Source: Albugo candida
Taxonomy: Eukaryota; Oomycota; Peronosporomycetes; Albuginales; Albuginaceae
Assembly: GCA_905220665.1 (NCBI GenBank)
Contig: CAJNAR010000031.1
Span: 1 to 64,000 of the forward strand
Length of the DNA: 64,000 nucleotides
Direction of reading: 5' to 3'
This document shows positions 56,172-64,000 of the stretch, piece after piece; the first letter of the stretch is position 1; each line of letters begins with the position of its first letter. Under the pieces are notes generated by a model. It was not told where the DNA came from, ran no database searches, and worked only from the letters and a program-made list of their open reading frames with translations. The translations under genes and the position numbers were made by a program.

Positions 56172-56897
56172 TCAAACGAAATCAACCATCATCTCCATCA
56201 CCTTTGTCAATTCAAGATCGCACGCTTTCGCTTGGAGTATTTGCGCGGATGTATCGTCAATAACCTCAGTCGTTGCAGTGTCTACGTCTTTGTCAAATTG
56301 TGATCGAGTGGGTAGCCGTGCTGACGTTCCGCACTCGATGCAGAACTTGACATTTTTTGGTAGTTCATAGCCACACTCGATACAAAACTTTTTTGCGCTT
56401 TGGTGCTGTAATGGCGGCGGTGCAGCAACGCTTATACTCATTCTCTTTGAATGACTGCGAACGCCGCTAATGTATTCCATGATACCGTCTTCTTCCCGTA
56501 TGCATTTATGGCAATGCCATTGCAGTCTCGTGTTCTCTCCACGTCTTGTATCGACCGCTTTCATACCACAATCCTTGCACATCGCCATGTGACACGATCG
56601 ACAATGGTGTCGACGCCTTAACAGCGTGAATACACGGCAACAGAAGCCACATTTTGGCTCCCGCGCAAAGGATTCCGACCTTATTTGCTTTCTTGCAATA
56701 GCGCAATCACTCGTTCCGGCGCTTGAAGTTGAAGTTGGAGGGAATGTTGTTCCAAGAGTGTTGGTCAAGGGAAATTGGGGTGAAATGGTCTGATTTTGTG
56801 TGAGACGTGGAGAAGGTGACTCTTTTTCCGGAAAATTGATGTCGGAATACGTGTCTTCATTGCGATCTTTACAGATTTCATGACTGCTTTTGTTCAT
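56172..56897 (-). CDS. FYVE-type zinc finger protein, 241 aa; possible N-terminal part of the formin
   Basis: ATG at 56895-56897. After a Ser/Pro/Thr-rich start comes a FYVE domain (about 80-135): CGFCCRVFTLLRRRHHCRSC, then HMAMCKDC, WHCHKC. The RRHHCR core binds PI3P on endosomes. A small zinc ribbon (FCIECGYELPKNVKFCIECG) follows. The stop lies 33 bp before the formin ATG on the same strand. GTTTGA at 56172-56177 and TAG ending at 56142 could bound a 36-bp intron that would join VDF to RMEITQDLV in frame, giving one 1242-aa FYVE-formin. Read separately it is a complete small FYVE protein. Confidence 0.8.
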   Translation of the reverse strand: MNKSSHEICKDRNEDTYSDINFPEKESPSPRLTQNQTISPQFPLTNTLGTTFPPTSTSSAGTSDCAIARKQIRSESFAREPKCGFCCRVFTLLRRRHHCRSCHMAMCKDCGMKAVDTRRGENTRLQWHCHKCIREEDGIMEYISGVRSHSKRMSISVAAPPPLQHQSAKKFCIECGYELPKNVKFCIECGTSARLPTRSQFDKDVDTATTEVIDDTSAQILQAKACDLELTKVMEMMVDFV

Positions 56898-57383
56898 TGG
56901 GTGGATTATGTATTATTGGTGCAATTTGATTCTTTCTCGTGCAGCGTTCCACGATGAGTTAGATAGTGTACTCCAATCTAGGATCATCCTATTTGTAGCA
57001 ATGACTAGGACAAAATCACATAAAATGTCATTTATTCTTTATGTCTGCGTCAAACGCGCAGAGCTTAAAATGCAATATTGCATATGATATGCGCCGTTCT
57101 TTCCAATATTTAATGCCATATCTGTATCATTTCTTCAAAAAATTCTACATTCCGATCGCACTCATAACTCATATTCAAGCCTTTACATAAGACCATAGCG
57201 CTTTCCCTTCTCATACCAACGTCGTCATGTCCACAGAATCGTTACATTACCGTCTGGTTCGTCAGCGTGGAAAGATGCTTCGAGACAAATTCCGCATACT
57301 TAATGCAAATTACGCAATAGAGGTTATCTAATTCGGCAATCATGTAGTATAACTTTTCAGAGTTCAGCCTTCTCCTGGAAACA

Positions 57384-58949
57384 ATGACAAATTCTTGGCA
57401 TTTGAATGAGGGAATTACATGCCACACATGGAATAAGGATCGCTCTAAAGTCGCAATATGTCCTAATACAAGTGAAATTTGGATCTATAGCAATTGTCGC
57501 GAAGTAAATGTGGCGAAATGGCGGCGAGAAGCCATTCTCTCTGAAGTGATACGCTCCTTTCACTTTTCCTTATAATAATGTCCATAACTTTCGCATAATA
57601 GCACGATATGGTCGTAACAGGGCTTGATTGGTCCCCCGTCAACGATATGATTGTCTCATGCTCTCACGACCGAAGCGCATACGTGTGGCAATACGAGAAA
57701 TCCACACGGAAGTGGAAGCCGCTTATGGTCGTGCTCCGTATCACACGCGCAGCGATCGATGTTAAATGGAGTCCAAATGGTACTTAACCGCTACAAGTTT
57801 GATCGATTCTGACCTTCATTCAGGGAAAAAGTTTGCGGTAAGCAGCAGTGCGAAATGTGTGGCAGTGTGTTATTATCAGCCGTCGGAGAACTGGTGGATC
57901 AGCAAACACATCAAAAAGCATAAATCCACGTACGTTATCGTTATAAACCCTAATTTGTAGTTATGTTTATCGCGCTGTTACAGGGTTACCACTTTGGCAT
58001 GGCATCCAAATTCTCAACTACTTGTCACTGGAAGCACCGATCTCAAATGCCGTATATTCTCGGCACATATTGCTGAAGTTGATGAAATCTTGGATGTCGG
58101 CCCGTTCCCTTCAATTGGGCCTTTTGGAGAGATATTGGCCGAATTTGATCATGCAAATGCTTGGATCAATTCTGTTGTGTGGTCTCCAGCTGGTGATCGC
58201 GTGGCCTTTGCCGGACACGGGTCTTCAGTGCATTTCGTACATTTTGGAGTAGCTGGAGAACCTCCAACTATACAGGTATGTGATGATGTTCAAGAGCACA
58301 CAATTACTGAATGATTGTCAATAGTCTATTCGTTTTCGTCATCTCCCACTGAATACGCTCCTCTTTTTATCCAACGACGTCTTGGTTGGCGGAGGCTCCG
58401 ACTTTAATGTATTGCTATTCTCATCTGATACGAATGGATTCTGGTATGTTGAAAATATTACCTGAAATGAAATCGAGTCACACTTTTTTCTCCAAGGTCA
58501 TTGACCGATTTATTGGACAAAAAATCAAGCGATTCGGCACCAAAGAGTGAAAAGGGAGGCTTCAATGCAGGTATGCTTATGATGCTATGTATCGTCATGG
58601 AGATCTTATCTTTGGTATAGCTCGGAGTATGTGGGAGAGCAAAGTTGTTCGTGGCCAAAGTTCAGAAGCGACACAGCAGGACAAAGGAATGCTTTGGACG
58701 TGAGTATTTTAATTTCAACGATGGAGCGAGTATTGAAATATATAAAATAGGAAACATGAGAGCGCGATCACCGATATCCGTCCGTATTCTTTGGAGAAGA
58801 AGAGCATTACTGAATTCTCGACCTCAGGTTTGCCACTCATTTGCTATTACTTTGTTTTGTTTTGATATTTGGTGATAGCGCTCGACGGAAAAATCGTCTT
58901 GTGGAAACTTGACGATCTGTCTATTAATATGTCGAAATTGAATCTGTAG
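57384..58949 (+). CDS. ARPC1, WD-repeat subunit of the Arp2/3 complex, 385 aa
   Basis: Nine exons close in frame: 57384-57545, 57602-57779, 57824-57929, 57984-58275, 58325-58443, 58497-58570, 58621-58699, 58751-58827, 58879-58949. Characteristic ARPC1 blocks: [101 protein letters not shown]-like [37 protein letters not shown], and a final KHESAITDI...[14 protein letters not shown]1 helps nucleate branched actin. Length fits the family (about 370). It lies near the formin, which nucleates unbranched actin. Introns are 44-56 bp. Confidence 0.95.
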
Positions 58950-60791
58950 CGTGTAATTCAGAGCAACAGAAATCGATGCGTTATAATACAGAAACTTTTT
59001 TGTGATCGTGGACTTTATTGCCAACCAAACTTGAACATTTTGTCCGGTACAAGCTGTCAAAATGCTAGTCGTGAGACCTGTTATATCTATAATAGGCTAC
59101 AATGGACAGTAGTTACTCAGTTTCTTTATGCAAGAATTGATTTTTGAGCAAAGCCACGCTTTCTTTGCCAAATTACTCTTTCCGAAGGAGATACTTTTCA
59201 GGCTTGTTGTGGCCCCATCGCATACGCTTTGAGGTATCACTATTGTTCCCATTAAGTTGTTGAATAAAGTTATCATTCGTGGGAAGAATGAATACCTTTG
59301 TTTTGACTGAATGATCAATGAGAAAAGTGATAGACATGGTTGCATACCTTAGTTTCTATAAGTGCGTTTGTATTTGCTTAAGCTTCGATTTACATTGTAT
59401 CAATGAAGCGTGTCTATGTCTCATTCTGTCCAGAGCATATCTTGCAACAACTGGGCGATGATAAGCTCTGAAGTAGCGATTAATAGCAGCAATACACAGC
59501 ACATAATATCAAGTACGGTAAGATATAGGGAGTCAGGGAGAATACTGCTGTATTTGATGAAGAAGGTAGACTATTTGTCTAGAAAGAATGCGGCAATCAT
59601 CAATTGCTTTTTGTTGACCCTGATTGTCCAGATTGATGGTTCTGAAGCAGCAATTGTTTTCGATATATTTTCCAGTTATAGTGGGTAGTTTGTCACTTGC
59701 ACCTTTATTCGCATTAGTAAGAAAACGACCTTAATTTCTTACGATTTCCCAGTGGCGAGCTTTTCACCATAAAATAAGGGTACCTCCACTTAAATTGGTT
59801 GAACCGTTCACTTTATACTCGAGAATTATGCTTGAAGTGTAACTCATAAAAACATTCTCTTCTGTTTGATGATAGCTTCGAAGATCGGATTTTTCTTCGA
59901 TGAAGATAATAAAGCATTGACTAGGTGCTCTTCAAATCGGGTAACTTGATTTTTATGAAGCTTTGGATTTGATTTTACAATACGCCAAACAATCGAATAT
60001 GACATCATGAAAGCTGATGTTGGTTATAGCGAGATTTTTATTTCTTGTTTTTTAGCTTCGATTTTGATCTGTAACCGTATTCAATCTAGATCCTTCTACA
60101 TCTACGGGTTATATCGCATGTTATGCCTTCTTTTTGCAACGCAGGTAATCGCCATTCGGCAGCATATATAATAAACGTTTTAAATGCTGATGGTGTGACC
60201 CACAACAATGTCGCAATGGAGCCGTTTACGTTTCCAGGGTACGCTTTCAAGCGGAATTTCCTTGCCAAATCTCTAAGCTATACAAAACTCTCATCTTGAT
60301 CCAATCTGAAAGCTACACCTTTCACCACTTTTACTGTATCTAATCACCATTTCCACTTAATGTAAGATTTTGACAGAAAATACGTTGCACTACACCTTCC
60401 AATATTGTGTGGATAATTTCTTGGTGATAGTATTAAAATACAGATCTGCATTCTAAATATAGCCACAGACTGCATTAAGTTAAGAAAGCGATAGAATTCA
60501 AATGTGAGAGAAGCTGTTGGAAGCAAACTCCTGCTATGTCATCGCTCTTATAAACTTCGCGTCAATGATTTGTCACTTGGTAATAGTAACCCAAGTCGTA
60601 TAGTCCCACTCCTTATATGACGTATCACCTTTTCTGCTACAATCCAACGAATCCTAGTACAGCAGAAAACGACGGAAGTGATGTATACGTTCCGCATTTT
60701 CTTCGCAATCTTTCTATAATCAATCGATAACTGAAATGTTGCACTACTCTCACATTTGTTTCTGCTCATTCCAAAACTACTTGCTTTTTCA
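58950..60791. other. About 1.8 kb without a recognisable gene
   Basis: Both strands hold only short frames (for example 59410-59688 + and 59097-59345 -) without known motifs or plausible splice partners. The last part must include the promoter of the phosphatase-like gene. Confidence 0.45.
60764..60782 (+). promoter_or_regulatory. Initiator-like element of the phosphatase-like gene
   Basis: GCTCATTCCAAAACTACTT resembles the oomycete initiator (GCTCATTYY...) and lies 28 bp before the ATG at 60792. This supports 60792 as the start and implies a very short 5' UTR. Identified by eye. Confidence 0.45.
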
Positions 60792-62243
60792 ATGATTACT
60801 CTACTCACCATTCCTTTCATTGTTTTTCAGCATTGTGTAACGGGGTCTCCATCCTCGGACAACCAACGATTTTCAGTAGAACCAAACTTGATCAGAAACG
60901 GGTTTGAAGAATGGCTGGATCCCCGCTGTCCGATTGATCTAGACGAAAAGAAGCAAATGTATCGGAATCAGCGATGCATCCTCACGAGACATGAGAGCGA
61001 TTTTGTACCATTGCAACATATGAAGGATGAAGTCGGGCACAACAATGAAAGATTTCCGTTGTTGACGTATCATTGTCGCGGTGATGAAATCACTTTCGTT
61101 GCAATCGGAAACGCAGGTATCCCTGGCTTTGCAAAGTTCAATCGGGATAAAAAGCGAGTTAGTACCAACATCAACCCAATCCATGGTCAGATTGGAAAGG
61201 ATGTGTCTCGTATAAGCAAAAAGCATGGTGCGCATTTCGCTCTTTTAGTTGGAAATAACTTTTACGACGGAGTTGAGAACGTAGAGGACCCACAATGGGA
61301 GACGGTATGGGCGAAACGTTTCAATGTCGAGGAATTGGATATTCCGTTTTTTGTAGTCAACGGGAATCGTGAGAGGATGAACAACAATACGGCCACAGGA
61401 TGCTACAGTGTGCATGGAGCTCACGAAAAGCACTGGATCTTGCCCGATTTGGCATATTCGGTCAATGTATTGAATGACGTAGGCGGTTTTAAGATGTTAT
61501 TCACTGAAACCGAGGTAGAAGCGGACGAAATAATATATGGGAAATCAAAACGGAAGAAAGAAAGACTAGCAAAGAGCCACTGGAGTTCCGATTCCATAAG
61601 TAGACGGGGAACTTCACCGTACCTCCAGCAGCAGCATATGTCTCCTGATATAGCTTGGATCAAGTATCAGCAACAGTTGTACAAGTCATTAGGAATAAGC
61701 AAGGATCCGCATGTTATCATGGTCGGATATCGACACTTGTATTCGGCGTTGGAAGGTCATACTCAACGCTTTGTCACCAATCATGAAGTTGAAATATATA
61801 TTGCTAATGATTACGTTCAAAATGGCAAAGTGACTACCTTATCTCGTGAAGTAATGTACCATAGTTACATCAGTGGAGATGTGGCCGGTTTGGAGTATTT
61901 CAAAGCCCATGATAATCGCGAATACTTTGGTGTTGGCGGGGGTGGAGGTGAGATTGTGAAGGATACAGCGGGAAGTACGGCGTCAATATGGAAGTGGCTG
62001 AGGTCGAAATGGTTGACATGCATGGAAGCGAAAAGCCAAGTACCTGAAGTAGAACATGGAGTTGAATATGCGAAACGCGCTTATGGCTTTGCGGTTTTTA
62101 AGTATCAATGGAAAGCTAACAAGAAGAAGGTCATGTACTATGAATACGCTAAAGAGGGAAGCACTTACAAGCTTCGAGAAGACCCGAAAACAATCGAAAG
62201 TGCGATATACAATCAGCCCGATGCTAAAAAAATCGAATCTTGA
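60792..62243 (+). CDS. Secreted purple-acid-phosphatase-like pseudoenzyme, 483 aa
   Basis: ATG 60792 begins a signal peptide (MITLLTIPFIVFQHCVTG). The body follows the tartrate-resistant/purple acid phosphatase fold in order, but the metal ligands are altered: FVAIGNAGIPG where GDWG is usual, LLVGNNFYDGVENVEDPQWE where GDNFY is usual, FFVVNGNRERM where AGNHD is usual, VIMVGYRHLYSALEG where GHYPVWS is usual, and IYIANDYVQ where GHDHNLQ is usual. With nearly all iron/zinc ligands replaced, phosphatase activity is unlikely. A charged insert (about 250-295, KSKRKKERLAKSHW) and a Gly-rich loop (VGGGGGE) are extra. Likely a secreted pseudoenzyme with another role. One uninterrupted exon, no decay. 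Confidence 0.8.
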   Translation: MITLLTIPFIVFQHCVTGSPSSDNQRFSVEPNLIRNGFEEWLDPRCPIDLDEKKQMYRNQRCILTRHESDFVPLQHMKDEVGHNNERFPLLTYHCRGDEITFVAIGNAGIPGFAKFNRDKKRVSTNINPIHGQIGKDVSRISKKHGAHFALLVGNNFYDGVENVEDPQWETVWAKRFNVEELDIPFFVVNGNRERMNNNTATGCYSVHGAHEKHWILPDLAYSVNVLNDVGGFKMLFTETEVEADEIIYGKSKRKKERLAKSHWSSDSISRRGTSPYLQQQHMSPDIAWIKYQQQLYKSLGISKDPHVIMVGYRHLYSALEGHTQRFVTNHEVEIYIANDYVQNGKVTTLSREVMYHSYISGDVAGLEYFKAHDNREYFGVGGGGGEIVKDTAGSTASIWKWLRSKWLTCMEAKSQVPEVEHGVEYAKRAYGFAVFKYQWKANKKKVMYYEYAKEGSTYKLREDPKTIESAIYNQPDAKKIES

Positions 62244-64000
62244 ATGCGTCATGAAGCTCGGAGGAACAAGTGATTGCTTAACAGAATATTGCGATGTTAG
62301 ATACCCACAGCCTTCCTTAACATGATATCATAATCTGACTAGATATAAAATAAACTCCAACATATCTCATATGTTCTGCATGGATGCAAGCTAGTATCTC
62401 GCACGCCGCTAGTCCATCAGCATCTCAATAATTCAATTATGATTATAATTGACCTCACTCCATCGAAGATATCTACAATAACCTACAGCAAACAACATAC
62501 ATGGAAATACCGCTGACAGCTGATGATATAGTCGTCGACGATCCACTATTGGGGTTGTTTAAGCCCATACAATGCAAGATTGTATCGGACAATCCAACAA
62601 GCATTTCCCCAATTTGTTGTCCGCTACATCAGGTGACATATAGCCATCCAACTAGGAATAGGATCCCATTGCACTTGCACTTGCCGCCTTTCACATCATG
62701 AATTACCACGAATTGACCACTATTCCTGTCATGAATGAGGTCTTACATCGCCAATTGAGCTCGTCTTATGTCTGAGAACTTGAGGTATTTTGTAGCTGCC
62801 AAAAAAAAATATCGCAATTTCCAAAAGTTAGCGTAGGGAGAAAATTTCTGTTCGAGAAGAGGCTGCTGCAGACAGAAATGCAATCAATATTATATCTCAA
62901 AGAATCTTGCATCAGGAAACAATGCATGTTTTCTCCCTACACTAGTGTTTTTTTATTTGGTCGCTTCTCATGGAATTTCACCCGACTACATCATAATTAC
63001 CCTAATTCAGTCGACTAGATGAACAGACAAGATCGACGACTGATATTTAGCTGGGAATCTACACACATATTGAGCTGAAGTGCTCCGCATGTGCTCCATG
63101 GATTCTGCCATCAATTTTTTAGTATGAATGGAATCATTTCGGTCGAACTGAAGCGAGTTGAGATGCTGTCCTGCTCCTCTCATCTAGCGAAATTTATATC
63201 CATTGCGGCGGATACATGTCTTAGTCCAAGATGGATTAGCTGATTCAGCCTCTGAGCTACCGAAATCTTTCATTACGCCACTCTTATCATACAAAAATTA
63301 AGGACTTTTTATGGGCTAGATTTCACGGTACCATGTTCCTTGGTAACAATCTAATTGATACGCGACGACACGAAGTAGCTAGATAATGAAATGAGAATGG
63401 GTTTCCTATGCTTCACGTAATGATAAAAAACGGTTGCGTCTGGCATTATGATCCATCAAACCATTAAATTGTTGAAGAATCATTTCGGAAAATGTCGGTA
63501 GTGACTAATGTCATTATCGCGATATTGAGCCGAAGCAGCATAATATAACACGCTGAGAAGATTGGGCTCAAGCGGTTGTCTTGTTTGATATTTTATAATC
63601 ACTTGCATCAATTTTGTCCATTTCGGACTTCCAAGTTTCTCAGTTCCAAGACTCGAAGTCGTTGGTCACTTTTACAGCACCAACGTTGCGTACCTATTTA
63701 TTCTGATTAGGTCGATCACTTAAGAATATTTGAATGATTGTAGTAAGCATCTCCATTGTTCCCGGTCGAGTATCTAACTTGAACTAGCATGACTTCCTGC
63801 ACTTCCGCATGCTATTCCAAACTTCTTCGGCTCCTCTAAAGGTCATTTTGAATATTTTCCTGACGTGCAGATGTCAGACATACGTTTATGTGGCAATGTC
63901 CCGCAAAAACGTTTTCAGCTGAATGATGGATTTGCCAACCACACCCAACTGTGAGAGAAGCGCATTGAATCACCGGATGCGAGATGTGGTGAGGCCAAAT
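62244..64000. other. Right end of window, no recognisable gene
   Basis: The 62501-62701 frame and others are short and unrecognised. A 12-bp perfect inverted repeat (GTAGGGAGAAAA at 62833-62844; TTTTCTCCCTAC at 62929-62940) encloses 84 bp and may mark a small inverted-repeat element. The next gene may begin beyond 64000. Confidence 0.45.

Noticed and set aside
34313..58949. U12-type introns near the minor-spliceosome genes
   Set aside because: All resolved introns are GT-AG with GTA or GTG or GTT-type donors; none shows the ATATCCTT or GTATCCTT consensus.
59097..60526. Several 60-90-aa frames on both strands
   Set aside because: No motifs, no codon pattern distinct from background, and no in-frame splice joins to longer products.

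Overview
The window is the left end of a eukaryotic chromosome, probably from an oomycete. It opens with about 297 bp of CCCTAAA telomere repeat, the plant/oomycete type. Genes are dense, with GT-AG introns of mostly 44-66 bp. The largest gene is a class XXIX-type myosin (motor, IQ motifs, many CBS domains, PB1, tail anchor), a stramenopile architecture. Small introns, compact spacing, secreted orphan proteins and modest GC suggest a biotrophic oomycete such as Albugo. The genus is inference; no comparison was run.

Layout. 1-16.6 kb is gene-poor subtelomere: telomere, a 30-bp direct repeat, a decayed MULE-like DNA transposon with terminal inverted repeats (about 1.25-3.66 kb), a tRNA-related SINE-like element (about 3.95-4.11 kb), then the first copy (unit A, about 4.11-10.83 kb) of a segmental duplication. 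Unit A holds a broken secreted-protein gene, a 158-bp-arm hairpin and a stranded 3' end of the myosin gene. 10.8-16.6 kb carries short repeats, one small secreted-protein gene and decayed sequence. 16.64-22.2 kb is unit B, the second copy, with the intact secreted-protein gene and the true 3' end of the myosin gene.

From 21.4 kb to 62.2 kb the sequence is ordinary gene-dense core: myosin XXIX (-), STIMATE/TMEM110-like membrane protein (+), eIF2A (+), PDCD7/U11-59K-like (-), a secreted EGF-repeat protein with a GPI-type tail (-), CENATAC/CCDC84-like (+), NAA10 (-), a short-chain dehydrogenase (-), Misato/DML1-like (-), an atypical double-DBD E2F (-), an unrecognised protein (-), MCM8 (+), a small membrane protein (-), a WRKY19-type zinc-repeat protein (-), formin (-) with a FYVE protein directly upstream and possibly fused to it, ARPC1 (+), and a secreted purple-acid-phosphatase-like protein without recognisable catalytic residues (+). 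62.2-64 kb holds no recognisable gene. I built exon structures by hand from GT-AG sites and frame continuity; nearly all close exactly in frame.

Themes. Three genes concern actin (myosin, formin, ARPC1). Two concern the minor spliceosome (PDCD7-like, CENATAC-like). Two concern genome replication and cell cycle (MCM8, E2F). The most unusual items are the telomere-proximal duplication with its hairpin and decayed gene, the five-fold tandem CBS module in the myosin, the possible FYVE-formin fusion, the arginine/glycine minisatellite tail on the secreted protein, and the secreted pseudophosphatase.
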